DNA of 64,000 nt from Ruegeria lacuscaerulensis (GCF_013031245.1 NZ_WPZL01000004.1:285804-349803), one strand, 5' to 3'; shown: positions 8,946 to 17,561, numbered from the stretch's first letter. Notes: generated by a model not told the origin, from the sequence alone. A program made the numbers and translations.

Positions 8946-9050
8946 TTGTCAATTGATCACAGCGCCGTTAACAGGGATCATACCGATAGCGTTGAGTTTG
9001 CGGACCAAACCTCCTATCTCGGGGGCGATACCGCATAAAGGAAGACCCCT

Positions 9051-9665
9051 GTGGCGAACCATCTCTATAAAAACGACCTGCCGGACGGGTTGGATCTGGG
9101 TCCTGTTGTGGCCATTGACTGCGAAACCATGGGGCTGAACCCGCATCGCGACCGCCTGTGCGTGATCCAGATGTCGGGCGGTGACGGCAACAGTCACATT
9201 GTACAGGTCGAAAAGGGGCAGACCGAGGCCCCGAACCTGTGTGCGATGCTAGAAAACCCGAACGTGCTGAAGCTGTTCCATTTCGGCCGGTTCGATATCG
9301 CCGCGATGTACCACACCTTCGGCGCGCTGGCCGCGCCGGTTTATTGCACCAAGATCGCCAGCCGTCTGGTGCGCACCTATACCGACCGACACGGGCTAAA
9401 AAACCTGTGTCAGGAGCTGATCGGCGTCGATATTTCGAAGCAGCAGCAGATGAGCGACTGGGGCGCAGAAACGCTGACGGAAGCTCAGCTGGAATACGCT
9501 GCTTCGGACGTGCTTTACCTGCATCAATTGCGTGAGGCGCTGGATGGGCGCCTGGCGCGCGAGGGCCGCGCCGAGATGGCGCAGGCCTGTTTTGACTTCC
9601 TGCCGATGCGTGCGAAACTTGACCTCGCCGGTTGGCCCGAAACGGATATCTTTGCGCACTCATGA
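9051..9665 (+). CDS. Ribonuclease D-like 3'-5' exonuclease (no HRDC domains)
   Basis: A 204-aa DEDDy exonuclease. ExoI motif AIDCETMGL, ExoII in LFHFGRFDIAAM and ExoIII YAASDVLYL are all present. Full-length RNase D is about 370 aa with two HRDC domains; this protein ends after the nuclease domain, as in many alphaproteobacteria. It would trim structured RNA 3' ends. The GTG start is preceded by AAGGAAG. Its stop overlaps the kdsD start (ATGA). Confidence 0.9.
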   Translation: MANHLYKNDLPDGLDLGPVVAIDCETMGLNPHRDRLCVIQMSGGDGNSHIVQVEKGQTEAPNLCAMLENPNVLKLFHFGRFDIAAMYHTFGALAAPVYCTKIASRLVRTYTDRHGLKNLCQELIGVDISKQQQMSDWGAETLTEAQLEYAASDVLYLHQLREALDGRLAREGRAEMAQACFDFLPMRAKLDLAGWPETDIFAHS

Positions 9666-10630
9666 CCGATACCGAAGCATTCCTGAGAACCGCCCGACAG
9701 GTCGTCACCGACGAAGCCCGCGCGCTGGACGTGATGGCCGAAGGGCTGGATGAACACTTTGCCGAGGCCGTGCAACTGATCCTGCAGGCAACGGGTCGCA
9801 TCATCATCAGCGGCATCGGTAAGTCGGGTCATATCGGCCACAAGATTGCCGCCACGCTGGCCAGTACCGGAACGCCCGCCTATTTCGTGCACCCGGCCGA
9901 GGCCAGCCATGGCGATTTGGGTATGGTGTCGAAAGATGATGTCGTTCTGGCGATTTCCAACTCGGGCGAAGCGCCGGAACTGGCCAATTTGCTGGCCTTT
10001 ACCCGTCGGTTCGGCATTCCGCTGATCGGCCTGTCCAGCAAACCCGAAAGCACGCTGATGCGACAAGCGGATGTGCATCTGCTGATCCCCTCGATGGGTG
10101 AGGCGTGCGGGTTTGGCATGGTTCCTTCGATCTCAACCACGCTGACCTTGGCAATGGGCGACGCACTTGCGATCGCGCTGATGAAATACCGGGATTTCAA
10201 ACCCGAAGATTTCCGCGCTTTCCATCCCGGCGGCAAGCTGGGCGCGCGGCTCAGCACCGTGCGCGACCTGATGCACACCGGATCGGCGCTGCCGCTGGTG
10301 GCGGCGGATACCCCCATGAGCGAGGCGCTGATCGAAATCAGCCAGAAAGGCTTTGGCGTGGCTGGTGTGACTGATGCAAAGGGGCAACTGGCCGGAATCA
10401 TCACCGACGGCGACCTGCGCCGTCATATGGACGGTTTGCTTGAAAAGACAACCCGGCAGGTGATGACGGAAAACCCGACCACAATTGGCCCGGACGCCTT
10501 GGCCGAAGAGGCTGTGGGCGTCATGAACGACCGCAAAATCACCTCGCTGTTTGTGGTTGCGCCGGGTGCGGACACCCCGGCCGAGGGGCTGCTGCACATC
10601 CATGATTGCCTGCGCGTCGGGCTGGGTTAG
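9662..10630 (+). CDS. kdsD: Arabinose-5-phosphate isomerase (KdsD/KpsF)
   Basis: Converts D-ribulose 5-phosphate to D-arabinose 5-phosphate, the first committed step of Kdo synthesis for LPS. It is 322 aa: a SIS sugar-isomerase domain (about residues 35-175, with IIISGIGKSGHIGHKIAATL and SNSGEAPEL) and two C-terminal CBS domains (about 205-320). The ATG overlapping the rnd stop is used. Placement ahead of lptC-lptA-lptB groups Kdo supply with LPS transport, as in many proteobacteria. Confidence 0.95.
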   Translation: MTDTEAFLRTARQVVTDEARALDVMAEGLDEHFAEAVQLILQATGRIIISGIGKSGHIGHKIAATLASTGTPAYFVHPAEASHGDLGMVSKDDVVLAISNSGEAPELANLLAFTRRFGIPLIGLSSKPESTLMRQADVHLLIPSMGEACGFGMVPSISTTLTLAMGDALAIALMKYRDFKPEDFRAFHPGGKLGARLSTVRDLMHTGSALPLVAADTPMSEALIEISQKGFGVAGVTDAKGQLAGIITDGDLRRHMDGLLEKTTRQVMTENPTTIGPDALAEEAVGVMNDRKITSLFVVAPGADTPAEGLLHIHDCLRVGLG

Positions 10631-10645
10631 GCGGAGGACGGATCG

Positions 10646-11245
10646 GTGGATGGTCACTCGCGCATGGTACAATTCTTCAAGGTGTTGCTGCCGCTGGTGG
10701 CCATCCTGATGCTGTCCACCGTGTTCCTGCTGTCACGAAGCATCGAAACCAATGTGACCGTCCCCTTCTCGCAACAGGACATAGACGAGCGGCTGGCCGA
10801 TCAGGTGGTAACGCAGCCGAATTACCGCGGCACTACCCGCAAAGGTGAAGAGGTTCAGATCGAGGCGACCCGGGCGATGCAGGGGACTGAGGGGTCGGCT
10901 CCGACCGCGGCAGAATTCCGTGGCCGCATGGGTCTGTCGAATGGCGGCGTGATAACGCTGGATTCCAATACCGGTGTGATCCGGCCCGACAAGAACACCG
11001 CGACTTTTGTCGGTGATGTGGTCATCACTTCGACCGACGGTACCGAAATCACGACTGATCTGCTGAACACTGCACTGGACGAAATTCGGGGGAATACGCC
11101 GGGTCAGGTTAACGGTACCGGGATCATCGGCAACTTTTCTGCGGGTCGTATGACTTTTGGGACTGAAAAAAAGGATGGCCCGGTCCATATTATTTTTACA
11201 GACGGGGTGAAATTGATATATGAGCCTCAAAAAGCAGAAAGATAA
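10646..11245 (+). CDS. lptC: LPS export system protein LptC
   Basis: A 199-aa bitopic inner-membrane protein of the Lpt bridge. One N-terminal transmembrane segment (VLLPLVAILMLSTVFLL) is followed by a periplasmic beta-jellyroll (PTAAEFRGRMGLSNGGVITL and following). A GTG start at 10646 sits 9 nt after GGAGG; ATG 10664 would shorten it. LptC takes LPS from LptB2FG and hands it to LptA, encoded 3 bp downstream. Confidence 0.85.
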   Translation: MDGHSRMVQFFKVLLPLVAILMLSTVFLLSRSIETNVTVPFSQQDIDERLADQVVTQPNYRGTTRKGEEVQIEATRAMQGTEGSAPTAAEFRGRMGLSNGGVITLDSNTGVIRPDKNTATFVGDVVITSTDGTEITTDLLNTALDEIRGNTPGQVNGTGIIGNFSAGRMTFGTEKKDGPVHIIFTDGVKLIYEPQKAER

Positions 11246-11248
11246 CCT

Positions 11249-11749
11249 GTGTTCAATTTTCGTTTTGCCCTTGTTTGCTGTGCTCTGGTAACCAGTGCTT
11301 TCTCTGTTTCGGCACAGGAGGCGCAAGAGGCACAGGTTGCGTTCGGTGCTGTGAAAGCCGATCCGAGCCTGCCGGTCGAGGTTACGTCGGAAAAGCTCAA
11401 CGTGAATCAGGAAGACGGGTCGGCCGAATTTCTTGGTGATGTTATTGTCATCCAGGGTGAAATGCGTCTAACGGCAGAACGCGTGCTGGTCATCTACAAT
11501 GAAGAGCGTTCGGGAATTGAACGCATGGAAGCGACCGAGGATGTGGTCCTCGTCAGCCCTCCCGATGCGGCCGAGGGCGACTGGGCGGAATACACCATCG
11601 ACTCGGGTGAGATCGTCATGAAAGGCAACGTGCTTCTGACTCAGGGGCCCAGCACAATCAGCGGCGATCAGATGAACGCTGACCTGACGGCTGGCACGGC
11701 GACGATGACCGGCAATGTCAAAACCATCCTGCAACCGGGAGGCAACTGA
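11249..11749 (+). CDS. lptA: LPS transport periplasmic protein LptA
   Basis: A 166-aa exported OstA/LptA-family protein: signal peptide to about residue 22 (SAFSVSAQ), then the repeat-like jellyroll with SEKLNVNQEDGSAEFLGDVI and QMNADLTAGTATMTGNVKT. It forms the periplasmic LPS conduit. The GTG start lies 3 bp after the lptC stop; the stop codon overlaps the lptB ATG by one base (TGATG), pointing to coupled translation of lptC-lptA-lptB. Confidence 0.92.
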   Translation: MFNFRFALVCCALVTSAFSVSAQEAQEAQVAFGAVKADPSLPVEVTSEKLNVNQEDGSAEFLGDVIVIQGEMRLTAERVLVIYNEERSGIERMEATEDVVLVSPPDAAEGDWAEYTIDSGEIVMKGNVLLTQGPSTISGDQMNADLTAGTATMTGNVKTILQPGGN

Positions 11750-12507
11750 TGGCGCGGCCAAGTCTGACCGTGGCTGAGGGCAATTCTGGTCTCAGGATCG
11801 AAAAGCTGCGGAAATCCTACCGCAAAAAGACCGTGATCCGGGATGTGTCCATGACCCTGGACCGGTCCGAAGTCGTGGCGTTGCTGGGACCGAACGGATC
11901 GGGCAAAACCACGACCTTCTATTCCGTGGCCGGGCTGGTTTTTCCCGAGGCGGGCACCGTCACGATTGACGGGCAGACGGTCACGACCTTGCCGATGTAT
12001 CGCCGCGCGCGGCTTGGGATCGGTTATCTGCCGCAGGAGATGTCGATTTTCCGCGGTATGAGCGTCGAAGACAACATCGCCTCGGTTTTGGACATCACCG
12101 TCAGCCATGCGCATCGCCGCAAGGAACGGCTGGAGGAATTGCTGTCGGATTTCTCGATCGAACACCTGCGCCGCGCGCCTGCGCTTGCCCTTTCTGGTGG
12201 CGAGCGACGCCGGGTCGAGATTGCACGCTGTTTGGCGGCTGATCCGAAATATCTGTTGCTGGATGAACCATTTGCAGGTGTCGACCCGATCAGCGTGGGC
12301 GATATCCGTCATCTTGTTGCGGATCTGAAAAAACGTGGGATCGGCGTGTTGATCACGGACCATAACGTGCGGGAAACGCTGGAGATTGTGGACCGCGCCT
12401 ACATCCTGCATGACGGTCAGGTTCTGATGTCCGGCACCCCGGACGAAGTTGTCGAAAATGAAAACGTGCGCCGCGTCTATCTGGGCGAAAATTTCCGGAT
12501 TTCATAG
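11749..12507 (+). CDS. lptB: LPS export ABC transporter ATP-binding protein LptB
   Basis: The cytoplasmic ATPase of LptB2FGC that extracts LPS from the inner membrane. It is 252 aa with Walker A GPNGSGKT (residues 47-54), signature LSGGERRR, Walker B YLLLDEPFAG and the H-loop in LITDHNVRET. Length is normal. In many proteobacteria rpoN follows lptB; here a 252-bp gap leads straight to hpf and no sigma-54 gene is present. Confidence 0.97.
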   Translation: MARPSLTVAEGNSGLRIEKLRKSYRKKTVIRDVSMTLDRSEVVALLGPNGSGKTTTFYSVAGLVFPEAGTVTIDGQTVTTLPMYRRARLGIGYLPQEMSIFRGMSVEDNIASVLDITVSHAHRRKERLEELLSDFSIEHLRRAPALALSGGERRRVEIARCLAADPKYLLLDEPFAGVDPISVGDIRHLVADLKKRGIGVLITDHNVRETLEIVDRAYILHDGQVLMSGTPDEVVENENVRRVYLGENFRIS

Positions 12508-12759
12508 GGTTGGGCAGAAATGCGCCGGGTGCATGGCGGAAATCACGTATATACACTCCTGTTTTGATTGACTCTTCCGCCGTCTCTTGCCTCAATTGGC
12601 ACATGGCATTTCCTCGGTTCCCGTCTGGATCACGATGCCCCTTCTCCGAAGGGCAAACGATGCGGCTACCGCAGGATATGTCGATATCCCCCACCCGATA
12701 AAAAGAAGTGCGTCATGTAACGTGACGTCAGAATGGGTGTGAATTGTGAAGGAGATCAC

Positions 12760-13323
12760 ATGCGTTACCAAATCAGCGGAAAACAGATCGACATCGGTGC
12801 AGCGCTTCAGACTCACGTGCAAACCGAACTAGGCGAAGTCGTGGGTAAATATGCCCAGCGTCCGACTGATGCCAATGTCGTCTTTTCCCGTTCAGCGCAT
12901 GAATATGTATGCGAAACTACAGTGCATCTTTCCACTGGTCTGACCGCGCAGGCCAAGGCTCACGCAACCGAGATCTATGCGGCGTTTGAGGGATGCTGCG
13001 ATAAGATGGAGACACAGCTTCGCCGGTATAAACGGCGGCTAAAAGACCACCACAAGGATCGTTCTGAACCTGTTGAACTCTTTGGGGCATCGTCCTATAT
13101 CCTCGCCTCTGACGGGTTTGAGTCGGCTGATGAACCCGACTCTCTGCAACCGATGATTGTGGCTGAGATGGAAACCAAGATCCCATCGCTGAGTGTCGGT
13201 GAAGCCGTTATGCAGATGGAACTGGCTGGCGCCCCGGTGCTGGTGTTCCGGAATGAAAACAAGGACGGATTGAACGTCGTATATCGCCGGGATGACGGCA
13301 ATATCGGCTGGATCGATCCGTAA
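12760..13323 (+). CDS. hpf: Ribosome hibernation promoting factor, long form
   Basis: Binds 30S subunits in stationary phase and promotes inactive ribosome dimers. It is 187 aa: an N-terminal S30AE domain (about residues 1-105, starting MRYQISGKQIDIGAALQTHV) and a C-terminal dimerisation domain (about 130-187, ending VVYRRDDGNIGWIDP), so it is long HPF, not the short YfiA type. The ATG has an excellent GAAGGAGATCAC upstream. The preceding 252 bp hold no gene. A GC-rich hairpin separates it from ptsN. Confidence 0.93.
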   Translation: MRYQISGKQIDIGAALQTHVQTELGEVVGKYAQRPTDANVVFSRSAHEYVCETTVHLSTGLTAQAKAHATEIYAAFEGCCDKMETQLRRYKRRLKDHHKDRSEPVELFGASSYILASDGFESADEPDSLQPMIVAEMETKIPSLSVGEAVMQMELAGAPVLVFRNENKDGLNVVYRRDDGNIGWIDP

Positions 13324-13344
13324 CAGGCAAGAATAGCAAGGCAC

Positions 13345-13364
13345 GCCCCTGCGTAAGCGGGGGC
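13345..13364 (+). other. Hairpin between hpf and ptsN
   Basis: GCCCCTGC-GTAA-GCGGGGGC forms an 8-bp stem (one T-G pair) with a tetraloop, 21 bp after the hpf stop. No T-run follows, so it is more likely an mRNA-stabilising or partial attenuating structure than a true terminator. Confidence 0.45.
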
Positions 13365-13383
13365 CTCGCCATGGAGCGTGAAC

Positions 13384-13848
13384 ATGGAGCTTTCGAGCAT
13401 ACTGAAGCCCGAAGCAGTGCGAGTACTGTCTGCGGCTTCCAGCAAGAAGCGGCTGTTTCAGGAAATTGCCGATGTCGCAGAAGCGACTCTCGGACTTGAT
13501 GCTCAGGTCGTTGTTGACGGGTTGTTGGAGCGTGAAAGCCTGGGGCCAACTGGCGTCGGTCACGGCGTTGCGTTGCCACATGCACGTATGTCCGAGCTTG
13601 AGTCTGTCTCGGGTGTGTTCCTGATGCTGGAAAAACCGATTGATTTCGCTTCGGTTGACCGGCAGCCCGTCGATATTGCCTTTGCTCTGTTTGCCCCCGA
13701 AGAGGCCGGGGTGGATCATCTGAAGGCGTTGGCGCTGGTGTCCCGTACTCTGCGCGACACAGCGGTTTGCACCAAACTTCGGGCCAATCCCGATCCGGTC
13801 AAACTCTATGCGATTCTGACAGAAGCCCAATCAATGCAGGCGGCCTGA
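13384..13848 (+). CDS. ptsN: Nitrogen-regulatory PTS EIIA protein PtsN
   Basis: A 154-aa EIIA-Ntr phosphocarrier; the phosphorylated His lies in GVGHGVALPHARM. In proteobacteria it adjusts nitrogen and potassium metabolism through PtsP-PtsO phosphotransfer. It lies 60 bp after hpf, the usual hpf-ptsN pair. ATG 13384 is preferred over GTG 13378 because of the GGAG upstream. A strong intrinsic terminator follows the gene. Confidence 0.93.
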   Translation: MELSSILKPEAVRVLSAASSKKRLFQEIADVAEATLGLDAQVVVDGLLERESLGPTGVGHGVALPHARMSELESVSGVFLMLEKPIDFASVDRQPVDIAFALFAPEEAGVDHLKALALVSRTLRDTAVCTKLRANPDPVKLYAILTEAQSMQAA

Positions 13849-13879
13849 ACCGACCTGACATCAACTACGGCAACAAAAA

Positions 13880-13902
13880 AGCCCCCGAGTTTCGGGGGCT
13901 TT
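13880..13902. terminator. Bidirectional terminator, ptsN / CAP-protein gene
   Basis: AGCCCCCGA-GTT-TCGGGGGCT is a perfect 9-bp stem, with TTT on its right side and a run of A on its left side (T-run on the other strand). It sits between the converging ptsN and lipoprotein genes and can end both transcripts. Confidence 0.85.
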
Positions 13903-13924
13903 GTCATTCAGATATTCGGCGTGT

Positions 13925-14440
13925 TCAGCCACCGGCGCCCATTTCGAGCGTCCACCAGATTTTGCCGCCGCCTTCCTGATGCCAGGCAAACCCCATCTGA
14001 GTTGCCTTTGGATCCAGAATCACCGCTCGGGGACCTGGTTCCTGCATCCATGCGGCCAGTGTTTCGGTTTCGGTCTCGTAAGTTTCAGAAATCGCTTCAC
14101 CCAGGAAGGTTCCAAAATACCCGACGCGCTGAGCACGATCCAGGGGCGACGATCCGTCCGACCCGAAATGCCAGGGGCGATTTTGCCGAGCCATATCCTT
14201 TGAGTGCGTCGCCGCAGCTGCGTTCAACTGCGCGTTCAGCTGAACCGGCTGTAGCCCTTGCGCCTGACGCAGCGCGTTGACCGAATCGAGCATGCGGAAC
14301 TGAAGCTTTTCGGGATTGCCCCGGATTTTGTAGACCGTAGGCAATGGTTGGCCATCCACCCCGTAAGTTGGGGTGCTGCTGGGTGTGCATGCGGCCAGCC
14401 CGATAAAGCAGGCAAACAGTAAGGAAAGAAAACGCGTCAT
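13925..14440 (-). CDS. CAP/SCP-domain lipoprotein
   Basis: A 171-aa putative lipoprotein: signal peptide with lipobox GLAAC (Cys at about 18), then a CAP (SCP/PR-1-like) domain starting at LDSVNALRQAQGLQPVQLN with ATHSKDMARQNRPWHFG and GEAISETYETE. Bacterial CAP proteins are envelope or secreted proteins of mostly unknown role. The final WWTLEMGAGG is the usual last strand. It converges on ptsN across a shared terminator. Confidence 0.85.
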   Translation of the reverse strand: MTRFLSLLFACFIGLAACTPSSTPTYGVDGQPLPTVYKIRGNPEKLQFRMLDSVNALRQAQGLQPVQLNAQLNAAAATHSKDMARQNRPWHFGSDGSSPLDRAQRVGYFGTFLGEAISETYETETETLAAWMQEPGPRAVILDPKATQMGFAWHQEGGGKIWWTLEMGAGG

Positions 14441-14538
14441 GATCGACCTGATAATTGTGTTGACCTACGGCATAGCGCGACAAACGGCCCTGAGCAAACG
14501 TACATTGACTCTGCTCTGCGTGATTCTGCCGGTTTGAT

Positions 14539-14567
14539 TTGCGACTGAAGCATTCTGGCAATAGAAT
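14539..14567 (+). promoter_or_regulatory. Candidate sigma-70 promoter of the L,D-transpeptidase gene
   Basis: TTGCGA and TAGAAT are separated by exactly 17 bp, with the -10 ending 43 bp before the start codon. The match is good for an alphaproteobacterial housekeeping promoter, and the upstream gene is divergent. Confidence 0.55.
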
Positions 14568-14609
14568 GTGGCAGATTTTCAGACTGGCCTTAGCAAAGGA
14601 CCACCCAAC

Positions 14610-15209
14610 ATGGTCAAAAAACACATTCGCCCCTCTACCCGCCGTGGATTTCTGGCCGGAGCGTCGGCCCTGCTGGCGTCACCCGCGATTGCCCAGTACA
14701 TTCCCGGCGACCCGTTGCGTCCCGCGCCCGAGCCGGAACCGCAGGTACGTCGCAACATCTCGGGATTTCGCGCGTTGGACTGGCAACCGTATTTTTCCAA
14801 CACGAATAACGGGGCCATTCTTGTCGATACTGTCTCGCGCGCGCTGCATTACTGGTCCGAGGATCAGCGCGTATACAAACTTTACCCGTCCTCCGTGCCC
14901 TTGACCGAGGAACTCACCCGACGTGGTCGCACCAGCGTGATCCGCAAAGTCGAAGGACCCAGCTGGTCGCCGACGCCGTCGATGAAGAAAAGAAACCCGG
15001 AATGGCCAGATTATATCCCGCCGGGTCCCGATAACCCATTGGGAACGCACGCTTTATATCTAGGCTGGAAATACTATCGTATTCACGGAACGCATGATAC
15101 GCGCAAAATCGGACGCAGATCGTCTAATGGATGTATTGGCCTGTTCAATGACGATATCGCCGAGCTGTTCTCAATGGCGCAGGTTGGCACGCAAGTGTTG
15201 CTAATTTGA
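14610..15209 (+). CDS. L,D-transpeptidase (YkuD domain), Tat-type signal
   Basis: A 199-aa exported enzyme that would form 3-3 peptidoglycan cross-links or attach proteins to the wall. The N-terminus carries a twin-arginine-like motif (STRRGFLAG) and hydrophobic core. The YkuD domain fills the C-terminal half with the catalytic signature HGTHDTRKIGRRSSNGCIGL, including the active-site Cys in SNGC. ATG 14610 is chosen because AAAGGA precedes it and it begins just before the Tat motif; an earlier in-frame start would bury the signal. Confidence 0.9.
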   Translation: MVKKHIRPSTRRGFLAGASALLASPAIAQYIPGDPLRPAPEPEPQVRRNISGFRALDWQPYFSNTNNGAILVDTVSRALHYWSEDQRVYKLYPSSVPLTEELTRRGRTSVIRKVEGPSWSPTPSMKKRNPEWPDYIPPGPDNPLGTHALYLGWKYYRIHGTHDTRKIGRRSSNGCIGLFNDDIAELFSMAQVGTQVLLI

Positions 15210-15348
15210 CGACATTTTCGCGCACGAACCCGCTTGCGGCGCAAGTTGCAATTGCATTCCAGCCGGATAGCTGATTAGAAAAAAACACGAGGTAAGTCTT
15301 GGGTGTGCGGTTTCGCTATTTGGAACCGTGCAAATTCTGGAGGTTAAT

Positions 15349-15531
15349 ATGAAGAAACTCGTTCTCGCCGCTGCACTGACTGCTGCTGCTTCGACCGCTT
15401 ATGCTGGCAACCTGGAAGAGCCGATTGTTGAGGCGCCGGTTGTTGTTGAGGAAACTCAAGGTACGTCGCAAGGCATCATCCTGCCGCTGATCCTGCTGGT
15501 CGTCGTTGCCGCAGCTGTTGCAGCAAGCTAA
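15349..15531 (+). CDS. Small exported protein with C-terminal hydrophobic segment
   Basis: A 60-aa protein: a clean signal peptide (MKKLVLAAALTAAASTAYAG), a short acidic, Val-rich middle (EEPIVEAPVVVEETQG) and a C-terminal hydrophobic stretch (ILPLILLVVVAAAVAAS) able to span the membrane. The start has an ideal GGAGG 8 nt upstream, and a strong terminator follows, so it is a single-gene unit built for efficient expression. I do not recognise a characterised family. Confidence 0.75.
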   Translation: MKKLVLAAALTAAASTAYAGNLEEPIVEAPVVVEETQGTSQGIILPLILLVVVAAAVAAS

Positions 15532-15553
15532 TTTGACGAGCGAAATCTAGAGA

Positions 15554-15586
15554 AAAGGCGGTGGATCTCTCCACCGCCTTTTTTCA
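15554..15586 (+). terminator. Intrinsic terminator of the small exported protein gene
   Basis: AAAGGCGGTGGA-TCTC-TCCACCGCCTTT followed by more T. The 12-bp stem with T-run is a textbook terminator. The A-rich left side lets it also serve the converging hemH gene. Confidence 0.9.
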
Positions 15587-15606
15587 TGCCTGCCTGAGGG
15601 AGCCGG

Positions 15607-16656
15607 TCAGTCCAGCCAGCCCTTCAAATTGTCTTCGATTACCTTGCCCAGTGCGGCGATATGCGAATCATCGTCGTTCAGGCAAGGAATGTAGGTGAAG
15701 GTTTCGCCTCCGGCGTCCTCAAAGCTTTCCCTGATCTCTTCATTGATCTCTTCCAGCGTTTCTATGCAATCGGCTGAAAACGCCGGTGCGATGACGGCGA
15801 TGTTCTTCTTTCCCTGACGCGCCAGTTCGGCCACGTGATCGACGGTATAGGGTTTCAGCCATTCCTCAGGCCCGAATCGCGACTGGAAAGTCGACGCCAA
15901 CTGGTCGTCGGACCAGCCCAGCCGTTCCTTCAGCAATCGGCTCGTTTTTGCGCATTGGCAATGATAGGGATCGCCCTGCTGCAAATACCGCTCTGGCATA
16001 CCGTGGTAGGAACAGACCAGAATGTCCGGTTTCGATTCCATCGCGGTATAAGCCCGCTCAACCGAGCCCGCCAGCGCATCGATATAGGCCGGTTCGTCGA
16101 AATAGGCGGGCACGGTACGGGTGGCGGGTTGCCAGGCTTCTTCCATCAGGGCGCGAAAGAACTGGTCGTTTGCCGTGGCTGTCGTTGCGCCCGCGTATTG
16201 CGGGTAGAGCGGAAAAAACAGAATGCGATCGCATCCTGCTGCCACCATCTCACGCACCTTGGATTTGGTCGATGGGTTGCCGTAGCGCATGCAGAACTCG
16301 ACCATCACCTGATCGCCATAGCGCGTCTGCATCGCGTCGCGCAGCTTGTCGGTCTGGTCTTTGGTGATCGTCATCAGCGGGCTTTCGCCCTTGTCGTGGT
16401 TCCAGATCGACTTGTAGGCCTCGCCCGAGCTGAAGGGGCGCTTGGTCAGGATGATACCCTGCAGGATCGGCTGCCACTTCCACTTGGGATAGTCGATCAC
16501 ACGCTGATCCGACAGAAACTCGTTCAGGTATCTGCGCATGGGCCAATAACTGTAATCGTCCGGCGTACCGAGATTGGCCAGCAGGATGCCGACGCGGCCC
16601 ATCTTGACCTTGGGGTGGTCAGCGGGGGCATGATCGGGGCGAGTGGCGTCAAACAT
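15607..16656 (-). CDS. hemH: Ferrochelatase
   Basis: Inserts Fe2+ into protoporphyrin IX, the last step of heme synthesis. It is 349 aa; recognisable stretches are GRVGILLANLGTPDDYSYW, LVCSYHGMPERYLQQGDPYH (with the metal-handling His) and ETLEEINEEIRESFEDAGGE (acidic path). ATG 16656 is chosen because AGGAAG lies upstream; the longer reading adds non-conserved residues. The product serves the cytochromes c and tryptophan dioxygenase encoded elsewhere in this window. Confidence 0.96.
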   Translation of the reverse strand: MFDATRPDHAPADHPKVKMGRVGILLANLGTPDDYSYWPMRRYLNEFLSDQRVIDYPKWKWQPILQGIILTKRPFSSGEAYKSIWNHDKGESPLMTITKDQTDKLRDAMQTRYGDQVMVEFCMRYGNPSTKSKVREMVAAGCDRILFFPLYPQYAGATTATANDQFFRALMEEAWQPATRTVPAYFDEPAYIDALAGSVERAYTAMESKPDILVCSYHGMPERYLQQGDPYHCQCAKTSRLLKERLGWSDDQLASTFQSRFGPEEWLKPYTVDHVAELARQGKKNIAVIAPAFSADCIETLEEINEEIRESFEDAGGETFTYIPCLNDDDSHIAALGKVIEDNLKGWLD

Positions 16657-16714
16657 TTTTGAGCTTCCTGAGATTTCTCTGTTCCGGGGTGAGATAACCG
16701 GAAATGTCCGCCCG

Positions 16715-17545
16715 TCAATTGGACAGTTTGCCTTCTTTCGTGCCCAGCGCGTCGGCAAGCCGTGCTTGCGCTGATCCGGGCCGCAAGGGCTTCTGCTGGC
16801 TGTCGTCGGGCGACCAGCCGGTCAGGCAGATCAGTTCGAACGTTGCCGCCAGCCGTCCTTGAGGGGTTGAAAAATGGTCTGAATAGACCTCTTGCGCCCG
16901 TTCAAACACCCTTCGCCGGGTCAGGTGCTTCACACGTCCCGACAGATTGTTTGTTTCCCCCATTGCGCGCAGATCGTGCATCAGGTGGGTCAGGTCGCGG
17001 TATTCCACCGTCAATCGCGCTGTGTCCGCCACGGGCAGGGCCAGCCCTGCCCGCTGCAGCAGCCCGCCCAGGTCGCGCAGTTCGGCCATCGGAGCGATGC
17101 GGGGGCTGAGGCCTCCGGTCACTTCGATTTCGGCCTGTCCGAGTGCCGCGCGCAACTCGTGTAAGGTTTCGCCGCCCAGGCACACCACCAGCAACAACCC
17201 GTCAGGGTGTAGAGCACGGTGGCACTGGATCAATTGCCCGACAGGATCATTGGCCCAATGCAAACCCATCGCATGAATCACCAGATCATGCGCGCCAGGG
17301 TTCAGGGCCAATACCTCATCATCAGCAGTGATCTCAGCTTCTGGCAACGCATCGCGCCAGATCTGCGCGAAGGGTGTCACAATCGCTGGTGCCGTAAAGG
17401 TTTTGTTAACCATGGAGAGCCGATCCTGAACCTCGTCCACGGCGGCGCGGTGCAGGAACAGGGCCTCGTCCCGTGCGCGGGTGCGGTGCAGGGCAAGGGC
17501 CGGGCGGTCAAACAGAGAGGGTGCGGTGGACTCGGGCGGTTTCAT
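16715..17545 (-). CDS. NDUFAF5-like SAM-dependent methyltransferase-fold protein
   Basis: A 276-aa protein resembling NDUFAF5, the mitochondrial complex I assembly factor that hydroxylates an arginine of NDUFS7. Shared stretches are the N-terminal LFDRPALALHRTRA, the mid-region MGLHWANDPVGQLIQCHRAL, CLGGETLHELRAALGQAE, GLSPRIAPMAELRDLGGLL and a C-terminal TFELICLTGW. The glycine-rich SAM-binding motif I is not recognisable; the region reads MVNKTFTAPAIVTPF. Its start lies 16 bp from the divergent comF start, so the promoters overlap. Bacterial function is inferred. Confidence 0.75.
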   Translation of the reverse strand: MKPPESTAPSLFDRPALALHRTRARDEALFLHRAAVDEVQDRLSMVNKTFTAPAIVTPFAQIWRDALPEAEITADDEVLALNPGAHDLVIHAMGLHWANDPVGQLIQCHRALHPDGLLLVVCLGGETLHELRAALGQAEIEVTGGLSPRIAPMAELRDLGGLLQRAGLALPVADTARLTVEYRDLTHLMHDLRAMGETNNLSGRVKHLTRRRVFERAQEVYSDHFSTPQGRLAATFELICLTGWSPDDSQQKPLRPGSAQARLADALGTKEGKLSN

Positions 17546-17561
17546 AGGGCGCAACTATCGC

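Noticed and set aside
12590..12625. Sigma-54 promoter before hpf (TTGGCACATGG)
   Set aside because: The -24-like part is present but the -12 TTGC element is not at the required spacing.
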